A stretch of 8,066 bases of DNA, taken from positions 1 to 8,066 of the forward strand of contig JAKFYM010000284.1 of the NCBI GenBank assembly GCA_021730855.1, read 5' to 3'. Every line of letters starts with the position of its first letter. Within the stretch, counting starts at the first letter, position 1. Shown in pieces: positions 1-6,415 of the stretch. Both the position numbers and the translations under genes were made by a program. Origin of the DNA: Bdellovibrionales bacterium (GTDB lineage Bacteria; Bdellovibrionota; UBA1018; CAIPTA01). The notes beneath the pieces were generated by a model that worked only from the letters and a program-made list of their open reading frames with translations, searched no databases and was not told where the DNA came from.

Positions 1-750
1 AAAATCCCCGAGCAGCACGCCGGCCAGGCCGCGCAGCATTCCGGCGTTCTCTAAATGCGTGAGCATGCGGTCCACGCGGTAAGGTGGCTCGGCGCAGTCT
101 TCGAGAAAGAGCAGGGCCCCGCGCAAGTTCGGCTGCCAGGGGGTGCCGATCAAGTTTGCCAGCAGGGTGAGATTCCCGCCCAGCAGCACGCCCTCTGCCG
201 AGCGTCCTTTAAACGAAACTACTTTAGTAGGCCACGCCAACGTATGCGATCGCCGCCCAAGGCCCATGCGCCCGGCCAGAATCTCGCGCAGCACTCGCTC
301 CGTGGCCGGCCGCATCGATTGCCAAGCGAGAGTCCCCGGCATCGGGGCGTGCAAGGAAGGCAGCCGCAATTTCCCGTACAAATAAAAATGCAGGGCCGTC
401 ACGTCGGAATATCCGACCAGCAATTTGGGATCGCGCCCCAGTGCTCGCGTCGTGCCCAGGCCATCCAAGAGAGGCAAAATCCTTGTGGCGCCATAGCCAC
501 CGCGCGCGCACCAAATCGTGCCCACCGTGGGATCGCGGGCTAGGCGGTCGAGGGCCGCTGCGCGCAATGCATCGCTGCCGGCAAAAGAGCGAAAACGCGC
601 ATAAATGGAATCCTCTATCTGCAAGGGAAAACCCCAGCGCGCAAAGCGCGTAAAAGATTTTTCCAAGAGGCCGCGCTCTACTAAAGTGGAAGTAGCTACC
701 AGGCCAATAGAGCGCTGCAAATCCGCAGCTTGGATGCTTGTGCGTCGCAT
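1..750 (-). CDS. ldcA: LD-carboxypeptidase, peptidase family S66 (LdcA-like), 3' end cut by the window edge
   Basis: In this family the enzyme removes the terminal D-Ala from muropeptide tetrapeptides (an L,D bond) during peptidoglycan recycling, usually in the cytoplasm. The reverse strand is open for exactly 250 codons from the ATG at 750 to base 1. Visible family motifs are CARGGYGATR (81-90), VGYSDVTALH (112-121) with the nucleophilic serine at 115, GGNLTLLANLIGTP (191-204) and LFLEDCAEPPYRVDRML (214-230) with the catalytic glutamate at 217. These numbers match the Ser115/Glu217 pair I recall for Pseudomonas aeruginosa LdcA. The third catalytic residue, a histidine near 285, would lie beyond the edge. 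The start is supported by GAGG five bases upstream of the ATG. There is no signal peptide. The gene is transcribed away from the dehydrogenase operon and shares its upstream region. Family assignment is firm; the exact muropeptide substrate is inferred. Confidence 0.94.
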   Translation of the reverse strand, partial: MRRTSIQAADLQRSIGLVATSTLVERGLLEKSFTRFARWGFPLQIEDSIYARFRSFAGSDALRAAALDRLARDPTVGTIWCARGGYGATRILPLLDGLGTTRALGRDPKLLVGYSDVTALHFYLYGKLRLPSLHAPMPGTLAWQSMRPATERVLREILAGRMGLGRRSHTLAWPTKVVSFKGRSAEGVLLGGNLTLLANLIGTPWQPNLRGALLFLEDCAEPPYRVDRMLTHLENAGMLRGLAGVLLGDF

Positions 751-766
751 AATTTCCTCGTCACCT

Positions 767-795
767 TTTAGGTTACACCACGAAAAAATTATAGT
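767..795 (+). promoter_or_regulatory. Candidate promoter for the dehydrogenase/lipoylation operon
   Basis: TATAGT at 790-795 matches five of six -10 consensus bases. TTTAGG at 767-772 is a weak -35 (three of six) at 17 nt spacing. A start near 802 would leave a leader of about 50 nt before the ATG at 855. The -10 overlaps the opposite-strand TATAAT at 788-793, so the two divergent promoters would compete for polymerase. This is inferred from consensus only. Confidence 0.33.
788..793 (-). promoter_or_regulatory. Candidate -10 element for the LD-carboxypeptidase gene
   Basis: The minus strand reads TATAAT here, a perfect sigma-70 -10 consensus in the AT-rich divergent gap. It would start a transcript near 780, giving about 30 nt of leader before the ATG at 750, with the GAGG ribosome site in it. 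No good -35 box lies 16-18 nt upstream (GGTAAT at 17 nt is poor), so the promoter would be weak or activator-dependent. Confidence 0.4.
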
Positions 796-799
796 AAGC

Positions 800-813
800 A
801 ATTAACACTAATT
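800..813. repeat. Short inverted repeat, possible operator
   Basis: AATTA, four bases, then TAATT forms a perfect 5+5 palindrome in the divergent control region. It covers the expected transcription start of the plus-strand operon and the -35 zone of the minus-strand gene. A dimeric repressor bound here could act on both. Such arms are short and AT-rich, so chance is a real alternative. Confidence 0.25.
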
Positions 814-836
814 ACCCAGTGTCCGATGACCCAGTG
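814..836 (+). repeat. Direct repeat ACCCAGTG x2 in the operon leader
   Basis: ACCCAGTG occurs at 814-821 and again at 829-836, a 15-nt period, just upstream of the E1 alpha ribosome site. It could be a regulator half-site pair or simply chance. The first copy contains the GTG at 819 that would be an alternative, less likely start for E1 alpha. Confidence 0.3.
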
Positions 837-844
837 CCTGCATT

Positions 845-849
845 AGGAG
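845..849 (+). promoter_or_regulatory. Ribosome binding site that decides the E1 alpha start
   Basis: AGGAG sits five bases before the ATG at 855. The in-frame GTG at 819 has no such site and would add 12 residues with no family resemblance, so 855 is preferred. Confidence 0.75.
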
Positions 850-854
850 AGTCC

Positions 855-1907
855 ATGCCTGCCAAGAAACTCAGCAATGAAAAGCTGCGTGAGATTCACG
901 CCCTCATGGTGGAAACCCGTATCCTCGAAGAGCGCCTGATCCGCATGAACAAAGCGGGAGAGGGATATTTCTGGATCGGCGGTCCCGGAGAGGAAGCCTT
1001 CGCGGTTCCCTTGGGCCTTCTCCTGCGCAAAGGCCAGGGCATCCAATATGACTTCTTGCACTCGCACTATCGTGGCAGCCCCACGCTTCTGGCGATGGGT
1101 GCGCAGTCCATCGATGCCATTCGCCAGATGCGGGCCGTGGATGCCGATCCCTATTCGGGCGGACGTAATTTCGTAAACCATTACGCCGTAAAAAAATGGA
1201 ATGTGGTTCCGGTTTTCTCGGTGATCGAGGCCCAGTACCTCCAAGCGATCGGCACGGCCCACGCGCAGCGAGAAAAGGGTTGCAAGGGAATCACCATCGT
1301 CACCGGGGGCGATGCCGGCACGGCCGAGGGGGATTTTGCCAGCGCCCTGGTGTGGTCGAGCCGCCCCGCCGGGGAGCTGCCGCTCCTGATGATCGTCACC
1401 AATAATAAATTCGGCATCTCCACTCCCTGGGAAGGCCAGCATGGCGAGAAAAATGTGGCGGATCGGGGAAAGGCCTTTGGCATCAAAACAAATATTATTA
1501 ATGGCAATGATGTTTGGGAATCCTGGGAAGCCCTCGAAGAAGCCATGGACTATGTGCGCAGCGAGCGGAAGCCTTTCTTGCTCGAAGCCCGCGTGAGCCG
1601 TCTCTATGGCCACTCTTCGGCCTCGGGCGCACCTCGTTGGAACGAAGAGGATTGTCTGGAGGTCTTTGAAGAAAAGCTCGCCAAGGCCAAGGTTATGAAT
1701 AAGGATGAGATGAAGGCCGTGCATGAAAAAACGCTCGTCAAGATCACCGAAGCGTACAAAAAAGTGCAGCAGGAGGCCTTCCCTGCGCCGGAATCAATCT
1801 ACGATCATGTATGGGCGGAACAAAATGGCGACAAGGGCAGGGATGAGTTTGCGCGCGCCATCGGGGTGGACTTTAGCTTGAATCCCCCGCCCCCCGCTCA
1901 CCACTAA
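855..1907 (+). CDS. 2-oxoacid dehydrogenase E1 component, alpha subunit (thiamine diphosphate dependent)
   Basis: With E1 beta this 350-residue protein forms the cytoplasmic decarboxylase of a pyruvate or branched-chain 2-oxoacid dehydrogenase complex and reductively acylates the E2 lipoyl group. Visible family features are SHYRG (70-74), the diphosphate/metal segment GGDAGTAEGD (151-160) followed 28 residues later by NN (183-184) and GISTP, and a loop RLYGHSSASGA (249-259) carrying the active-site histidine at 253. This loop matches the His-Ser phosphorylation loop of the mitochondrial branched-chain enzyme. Length is normal for a separate alpha subunit. The classical GDG is GDA here (Ala154), which is unusual. 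It is the first gene of the operon, and E1 beta starts 16 nt downstream. Substrate (pyruvate or 2-oxoisovalerate) is not resolved, so no symbol is given. Confidence 0.93.
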   Translation: MPAKKLSNEKLREIHALMVETRILEERLIRMNKAGEGYFWIGGPGEEAFAVPLGLLLRKGQGIQYDFLHSHYRGSPTLLAMGAQSIDAIRQMRAVDADPYSGGRNFVNHYAVKKWNVVPVFSVIEAQYLQAIGTAHAQREKGCKGITIVTGGDAGTAEGDFASALVWSSRPAGELPLLMIVTNNKFGISTPWEGQHGEKNVADRGKAFGIKTNIINGNDVWESWEALEEAMDYVRSERKPFLLEARVSRLYGHSSASGAPRWNEEDCLEVFEEKLAKAKVMNKDEMKAVHEKTLVKITEAYKKVQQEAFPAPESIYDHVWAEQNGDKGRDEFARAIGVDFSLNPPPPAHH

Positions 1908-1923
1908 AAGAACCGAGGACAAG

Positions 1924-2985
1924 ATGGCATCATTGGCACAGGCAATTCGCATGGCTCTCCACTTCGGAGAGAAAAATCTCGAAGTCTCCGATATTTTCGG
2001 GGAAGACGTGGGCCCGCCCCTAGGCGGGGCTTTCACTGTCACCCAAGGCTTGGAAAAATCCTGGAACTCTCCCCTCGACGAGCGTGGCATCATCGGCATG
2101 GCCACGGGCCTCGGTCTCGCTGGCAAGCGGTGCGTGGCGGAGATCCAATTCTGCGATTATATTTTCAACACCATCGATCTCCTCAAGCTCGCCGGCAATG
2201 CCTGCTGGACATCCAAGGGCGAGTTCAACGTGCCGATCGTGGTGATGACTCCCGTGGGCTCGGGCATCCATGGCTCGGTCTACCACTCGCATTCCTTCGA
2301 TGCCTGGGCCGCCCGCATTCCCGGCTGGAAAGTGGTGATGCCCGCCACTCCGCTCGATGCCTATGGCCTGATGATCTCGGCAATCGAAGATCCTAATCCC
2401 GTTCTGTATTTGATTCCCAAAGCCCTAATGCGCGCGCGCGGCACCGAGCTCATTCCGGGAGAGCCTCCTTCCGATAAAGAGCTGCGTGATATGATCGATG
2501 CCCCCGTGGATGCCAAGGCCCGGGCGAGCTGGAAGCCTAAATGGCCGAAGCTTGAGCACTATGCGGTGCCGATCGGCAAGGCCAAGCATGTGCTCCAGGG
2601 CAATGCGGCCACGGTGGTTTCTTATGGCCGCCAGCTGCCGATCGTGGCCCAGATCGCCGAGAAGCTGCGGGAGCAGGGAATCGACTACGATGTCTTCGAC
2701 CTTCGCACCATTTATCCCTACGATTGGGAGGCCATCAAGGAATCAGTGGAGCGCACTGGGCGGGTGCTTTTTGTCAATGAAGACACAGAGATCGCAAACT
2801 TTGGCGAGCATCTCTTGCGTCGCACCTGCGATGAGCTTTTTTATTCGCTAAAAGTGCGCCCCCGCTTGCTCGCGGGTAAACAAATTCCAGGAGTCGGGAT
2901 CAATCCCGTGTTAGAAGATGTGAGCGTTCCTCAGGCCAATCATATCGAAAAAGAGATGATCGAGCTGGTGCAGGAGCCGAGCTAG
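1924..2985 (+). CDS. 2-oxoacid dehydrogenase E1 component, beta subunit
   Basis: This 353-residue subunit is the partner of the alpha chain in the thiamine-diphosphate-binding E1 heterotetramer. FGEDVG (25-30) carries the glutamate (27) that activates the thiazolium ring. AEIQFCDYIF (72-81) and YHSHSFDAW (120-128) match the branched-chain-type beta subunit, with candidate active-site histidines at 121 and 123. The C-terminal transketolase domain shows FDLRTIYPYDWEAI (258-271) and VNEDTEIANFGEHL (284-297). Between PKALMR (165-170) and VVSYG (231-235) there are roughly 30 residues more than in the Bacillus and human sequences I can recall, including a charged stretch around 183-210. A GAGG site lies five bases before the ATG. 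The stop codon TAG directly abuts the ribosome site of the next gene. Confidence 0.94.
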   Translation: MASLAQAIRMALHFGEKNLEVSDIFGEDVGPPLGGAFTVTQGLEKSWNSPLDERGIIGMATGLGLAGKRCVAEIQFCDYIFNTIDLLKLAGNACWTSKGEFNVPIVVMTPVGSGIHGSVYHSHSFDAWAARIPGWKVVMPATPLDAYGLMISAIEDPNPVLYLIPKALMRARGTELIPGEPPSDKELRDMIDAPVDAKARASWKPKWPKLEHYAVPIGKAKHVLQGNAATVVSYGRQLPIVAQIAEKLREQGIDYDVFDLRTIYPYDWEAIKESVERTGRVLFVNEDTEIANFGEHLLRRTCDELFYSLKVRPRLLAGKQIPGVGINPVLEDVSVPQANHIEKEMIELVQEPS

Positions 2986-2989
2986 AGGA
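2985..2989 (+). promoter_or_regulatory. Ribosome binding site supporting a TTG start
   Basis: GAGGA begins on the last base of the E1 beta stop codon and lies six bases before TTG at 2996. The next in-frame ATG is 44 codons later and would remove the N-terminal helix, so the TTG start is preferred. The overlap suggests translation coupled to E1 beta. Confidence 0.65.
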
Positions 2990-2995
2990 ATTGCT

Positions 2996-3985
2996 TTGTT
3001 TTCTGACCAAGACCGCGAATACCTAAACGCCGCCTGCAAATTGGCCGAAGCTGCGCGTAAGCCCCCCAAAAAACTAGGGGAAGCCATCGAACCTTATTGG
3101 GCAGCGGTATTGGCCTCGCCCGCAGGCATGCAAGCTTCGGCGGTTTTTCAGCCGGGCGATCCTGAAGACGCGGTCAAAAAACTTCCTCCTCCCACTGCGG
3201 CCGACACCACCCTTTACCTCACCCTAGAGCCTAAGGCCGGCTTTGACCGCATGCCTCCCACCACGGAATCCATCCGTCGGCTAGGGGTGCAGCGCGTGGT
3301 GATCGGCACCCTCGACCCCGCCCAGCGCCTGCGTGGTGAGGGCGTGAGCACCCTAGAGCGCATGGGAATTGAAGTGGTGCAATCCAATGGCGAAGAAGCG
3401 CGCCTCTCCCAAGATCTTTTGGCCGATTATTCCAAATGGTTGCAAAAGGGCTTCGCCGTCCTGCGTGCCCGTGTGGAGCTAAACGAGATTCCCAACGAAG
3501 AAATCCTCGACCTAAAATTCAATGACAAAATCCCCATCCAGATGCCCGTGGATGCCGTGCTTTGCCGGGCCGGCGTGCGTCCCAAGAACAAGGATGCTTG
3601 GCGCGTGGTGCTGGACTTCGAAGGCTGGGAGCGGGCGGCGCCGCAGGCCATTCTTTATCAGCCCGAAGAGGTGACCCAGGCACCCGGAGCGCGGCGTTTG
3701 CCGATGCAGAATGGCGCGGTGAATTTGGGTGCACTGCTGCGCGACCTCGCTTCCCTCGGCATTCTTTCCGTGGAGCTCTGCCAGGATCCTGAGCTTTTTC
3801 GCCAGGCATTAAGCACCGGCCTGCTCGACTCTGTTTTTGCCAGTTTTGCGGACACGCATATGCTGGCGCGCATTGGCCACGTTCGCCTCATCCAAGGAGA
3901 CGAAACCGTGGATCTCCGGCTCGACGGAGCACGGCTCATGGATGGACAAAAAGGCTGCCTAGAAGCGCGCGTGACCTTGTGCTAG
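2996..3985 (+). CDS. RibD-like protein lacking deaminase and reductase catalytic residues (probable pseudoenzyme)
   Basis: The 329 residues parallel the bifunctional riboflavin enzyme RibD (about 360-370 residues). The N-terminal half follows its cytidine-deaminase-like domain: DREYLNAACKLAEAA (6-20), TLYLTLEP (72-79), RRLGVQRVVIGTLDP (94-108), then GEGVSTLERMGIEV (114-127). The C-terminal half follows the reductase domain: DAVLCRAG (186-193), RVVLD (203-207), VNLGALLRDLASLGILSV (242-259), then GLLDSV (275-280). The HAE zinc/catalytic motif is Glu-Asp-Ala (57-59). The two zinc cysteines of the PCxxxxxxxxC motif are Lys80 and Thr89 at exactly the right spacing. The reductase EGG is Cys-Gln-Asp (262-264). 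The substrate loop between DAIL and RVVLD is shortened. Neither RibD reaction should be possible. There are no signal peptide or membrane segments, and the reading frame is intact. Its job in a dehydrogenase operon is unknown; a binding or regulatory role is a guess. Confidence 0.78.
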   Translation: MFSDQDREYLNAACKLAEAARKPPKKLGEAIEPYWAAVLASPAGMQASAVFQPGDPEDAVKKLPPPTAADTTLYLTLEPKAGFDRMPPTTESIRRLGVQRVVIGTLDPAQRLRGEGVSTLERMGIEVVQSNGEEARLSQDLLADYSKWLQKGFAVLRARVELNEIPNEEILDLKFNDKIPIQMPVDAVLCRAGVRPKNKDAWRVVLDFEGWERAAPQAILYQPEEVTQAPGARRLPMQNGAVNLGALLRDLASLGILSVELCQDPELFRQALSTGLLDSVFASFADTHMLARIGHVRLIQGDETVDLRLDGARLMDGQKGCLEARVTLC

Positions 3986-3994
3986 GATTTTTCC

Positions 3995-4189
3995 ATGCTG
4001 GAATTACCAAAACATCCTCTTGAACGTGCCACGAAATGTCCTGTTTGCGCGGCCGCCTACAAAACGATTCCTCTTCGTCGCGGTCGCGCCCCCGACGATC
4101 CCGCCCATGTGCTTGAGCAACATGTATGTCCGAGTGGTCATGTTTACGTGACGGAGATCGGCAAAGACGAGATGCTGCCCGAGTGGTAA
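3995..4189 (+). CDS. Small putative zinc-ribbon protein, function unknown
   Basis: I do not recognise this 64-residue protein. It has CPVC at 15-18 and CPSGH at 45-49, so Cys15, Cys18, Cys45 and His49 could bind one zinc ion across a 26-residue loop rich in Arg and Pro. The C-terminal VYVTEIGKDEML suggests a short beta strand, recalling (without proving) small rubredoxin-like or Trm112-like knuckles. AGGA overlapping the preceding TAG stop lies seven bases before the ATG. It follows the RibD-like gene by 9 nt and precedes lipA by 38 nt, so it is very likely translated with the operon. A zinc or iron adaptor role linked to the lipoylation enzymes is only a guess. Confidence 0.72.
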   Translation: MLELPKHPLERATKCPVCAAAYKTIPLRRGRAPDDPAHVLEQHVCPSGHVYVTEIGKDEMLPEW

Positions 4190-4227
4190 GCCTGGCTTTT
4201 CATTGCCTTTTCCGGTAGTCTCCGACT

Positions 4228-5124
4228 ATGTCTGAAAACCCCAAAAAGCCGGAATGGCTCAGGGTGCGTGCGCCTGGGGGAGAGAACTACCTCAAAATCA
4301 AAGGCATGATGCGCGAGCGCCGCCTCGCCACGGTTTGTGAAGAAGCACGTTGCCCGAATATCGGGGAGTGCTGGGGCGGAGGCACCGCCACCATTATGGT
4401 GATGGGGGATACCTGCACCCGTGGCTGCCGCTTCTGCAATGTGAAAACCGCAAAATTTCCCGGAGCCCTGGATCCCGAAGAACCCACCAATGTGGCGCGC
4501 TCCTTGGCCGATATGTCTCTCGACTATGTGGTGGTCACCACCGTGGACCGCGATGACCTTGCCGACCAAGGCGCCGATCATTTCGCCCGCATCCTGCGTG
4601 AGGTGAAAAACAAAAATCCGCGCCTGCGCCTCGAAGCCCTGGCCGGAGATTTCCAAGGCCGCGAGGATCTTTTGCAGATCCTTTTGGATTCCGACGGCAT
4701 CGATGTGTTCGCGCACAATGTGGAAACAGTCGAGCGCCTCACCCCCACCGTCCGCGACCGCCGTGCCACCTACCGTCAGTCCCTTGCCGTGCTCGCCAAC
4801 GCCAAGAAACTCAAGCCCGGCCTCGTGACCAAGACTTCGCTCATGCTCGGCCTCGGCGAGACGGAAGAGGAAGTGATCCAGACCATGCGCGATTGCTTCG
4901 CCGTGGGTGTGGACATCCTCACCTTTGGCCAATACCTCCAGCCTTCCGCGCGGCACCTGGCTGTGAAAGAATTTGTGACGCCCGAACAGTTTAAAAAATA
5001 CGAAGAGCTTGGCCTGGCCATGGGATTCAAGTACGTGCCCTCAGGGCCACTAGTGCGCTCCTCGTACCGCGCTGGAGAATTTTTTATCAAAGCCTTTCTC
5101 GATGAGAAGAGCAAAAAAGACTAG
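4228..5124 (+). CDS. lipA: Lipoyl synthase (radical SAM)
   Basis: LipA inserts two sulfur atoms at C6 and C8 of the octanoyl chain bound to the lipoyl domain lysine, using S-adenosylmethionine and two [4Fe-4S] clusters. The 298-residue protein shows the auxiliary-cluster cysteines 37, 42 and 48 (motif CEEARCPNIGEC), the radical SAM triad CTRGCRFC with cysteines 63, 67 and 70, and the C-terminal RSSY motif (277-280), whose serine is the fourth ligand of the auxiliary cluster. GHxE-type conserved parts are represented by DVFAHNVETV (174-183) and GLGETEEEV (207-215). All key residues are present and the length is normal. The start has no obvious Shine-Dalgarno site, unlike its neighbours; the next Met (27) would lose only the N-terminal arm. 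It sits between E1 beta-linked genes and E2, its substrate protein. Confidence 0.97.
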   Translation: MSENPKKPEWLRVRAPGGENYLKIKGMMRERRLATVCEEARCPNIGECWGGGTATIMVMGDTCTRGCRFCNVKTAKFPGALDPEEPTNVARSLADMSLDYVVVTTVDRDDLADQGADHFARILREVKNKNPRLRLEALAGDFQGREDLLQILLDSDGIDVFAHNVETVERLTPTVRDRRATYRQSLAVLANAKKLKPGLVTKTSLMLGLGETEEEVIQTMRDCFAVGVDILTFGQYLQPSARHLAVKEFVTPEQFKKYEELGLAMGFKYVPSGPLVRSSYRAGEFFIKAFLDEKSKKD

Positions 5125-5127
5125 GAG
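5123..5127 (+). promoter_or_regulatory. Ribosome binding site overlapping the lipA stop codon
   Basis: AGGAG begins in the TAG stop of lipA and ends six bases before the E2 ATG. Translation of E2 is therefore likely to be coupled to that of the enzyme that matures it. Confidence 0.65.
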
Positions 5128-5133
5128 AAAAGA

Positions 5134-6396
5134 ATGGAACTAAAGCTTCCTGATTTAGGTGAGGGCGTGATGGAAGGTGAGATCGTCAAGTGGCACGTGA
5201 AGCCAGGCGATCAGGTGACCGAGGACCAGGTGGTGCTCGAGATCATGACCGACAAAGCCACCGTGGAAATTCCTACGAAGACGACCGGCAAGGTTTCGGA
5301 AATTCTTTTCAAAGAGGGCGAGATCGCCAAAGTGGGCGCCGTGATGATGCGCCTCGAGGGCGCTCCGGGAGCAAAGGCTACTCCTGCTAAAGCTGAAGCC
5401 CCGAAAGCCGCCGCTCCTGCCGCCCCTCAAGCCCGCGCGGCCAGCCCGGCGCCGTCCGCTGCGAGCCGTCCTGCTCCGGCCGCGTCTCCTGGTTTTCAAA
5501 ATCGCGACGTACAGGCCGCTCCGGCCGTGCGCAAATTGGCCCGTGAAAAAGGCGTGGACCTCAGCACCATCCGCGGCTCCGGCCCCCATGGCCGCGTTCT
5601 CCTCGAGGACGTGCAAAGTGGAGGCTCTGGCGGCGGCGGTTTCGCGCGGAACACTGCCACCCGTGGCCAGCGCACCGAAGAGCGCGTGCCTGTGCGTGGC
5701 ATGCGCCGCAAGATTGTGGAAAAAATGGCTCTCTCCAAGCGCACGGCTGCGCACTTCACCTATGTGGAAGAGTGCGATGTGACCGAGCTCGTGGAGTTTC
5801 GCTCTAAGCTGAAGCCTGTGGCGGAGAAAAAAGGCGTGAAAATGACCTTCATGCCGTTCATCACTAAAGCTGCTGTGATTGGCCTGCAAGAGTTCCCCGA
5901 GCTCAATGCCAGCCTGGTGGAAGAAAATGGCGTGCCCACAGAGATTGTTTACAAAAAATACTACAATATCGGCGTGGCCGTGGACACTGAAGACGGCCTC
6001 ACCGTGCCGGTCTTAAAAGATGCCGACAGCAAAGGGCTCTGGGAGATTTCCGGCGATATTGCCGACCTTTCTTTGCGCGCCCGCGACAAAAAACTAAAGG
6101 CCGAGGATTTCCACGACGGAACCTTCACCATCACCAATGCCGGGAATATCGGCGGCCTCCTGGCCACGCCGGTGATCAACTATCCCGAGGTGGCGATCAT
6201 GGGCGTGCACCAGATCAAGAAGCGCCCCGTGGTGGTGAACAACCAGATCGTGATCCGCGACATCATGTATCTCTCGGTTTCGCTGGACCATCGCGTGGTG
6301 GATGGGGCCGTGGCCGCGCGTTTCATGAATCGTGTGGTGGGCCTCCTGCAGGACCCTAAAATGCTGATGCTTGAGCTCCTGGGCGACCAATTCTGA
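5134..6396 (+). CDS. E2 component: lipoyl-bearing dihydrolipoamide acyltransferase
   Basis: The 420-residue E2 is the core of the complex and moves the acyl group from E1 to CoA. Domains in order are: one lipoyl domain (1-76) with the target lysine at 41 in the motif EIMTDKATVEIP; an Ala/Pro-rich flexible linker (about 77-125); a peripheral-subunit-binding domain (127-161, APAVRKLAREKGVDL then GSGPHGRVLLEDV); a Gly-rich linker (162-170); and the acyltransferase domain (about 184-420). The catalytic motif is SLDHRVVDG (383-391), with His386 and Asp390. The MTDKATVEIP lipoyl motif and TNAGNIGG (334-341) are closer to the branched-chain type (Pseudomonas BkdB carries the same lysine motif) than to E. 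coli pyruvate E2. Substrate remains open. The gene begins 9 nt after lipA and ends 19 nt before the E3 gene. Confidence 0.95.
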   Translation: MELKLPDLGEGVMEGEIVKWHVKPGDQVTEDQVVLEIMTDKATVEIPTKTTGKVSEILFKEGEIAKVGAVMMRLEGAPGAKATPAKAEAPKAAAPAAPQARAASPAPSAASRPAPAASPGFQNRDVQAAPAVRKLAREKGVDLSTIRGSGPHGRVLLEDVQSGGSGGGGFARNTATRGQRTEERVPVRGMRRKIVEKMALSKRTAAHFTYVEECDVTELVEFRSKLKPVAEKKGVKMTFMPFITKAAVIGLQEFPELNASLVEENGVPTEIVYKKYYNIGVAVDTEDGLTVPVLKDADSKGLWEISGDIADLSLRARDKKLKAEDFHDGTFTITNAGNIGGLLATPVINYPEVAIMGVHQIKKRPVVVNNQIVIRDIMYLSVSLDHRVVDGAVAARFMNRVVGLLQDPKMLMLELLGDQF

Positions 6397-6415
6397 AATT
6401 CTGAAAGGACCAGAC

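Noticed and set aside
55..543. 162-codon plus-strand frame and shorter ones up to 805
   Set aside because: The minus strand here encodes a convincing S66 peptidase over the whole stretch, so these are shadows.
819..854. GTG at 819 as the start of E1 alpha
   Set aside because: No ribosome site precedes it, whereas AGGAG lies five bases before the ATG at 855, and the added residues have no family counterpart.
843..1724. 293-codon open frame on the minus strand
   Set aside because: It lies wholly within E1 alpha on the opposite strand, has no recognisable family motifs, and is the expected by-product of codon bias in a GC-rich gene.
4188..4200. AAGCC-T-GGCTT followed by Ts as a terminator between the small zinc protein and lipA
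   Set aside because: The stem is at most four pairs with a three-base loop and the T run is interrupted, so it is too weak to call.
6371..6415. TTG at 6371 as the start of the E3 gene
   Set aside because: It would overlap the E2 end by 26 bases, lacks a ribosome site, and the ATG at 6416 has one and gives the normal N-terminus before the FAD motif.
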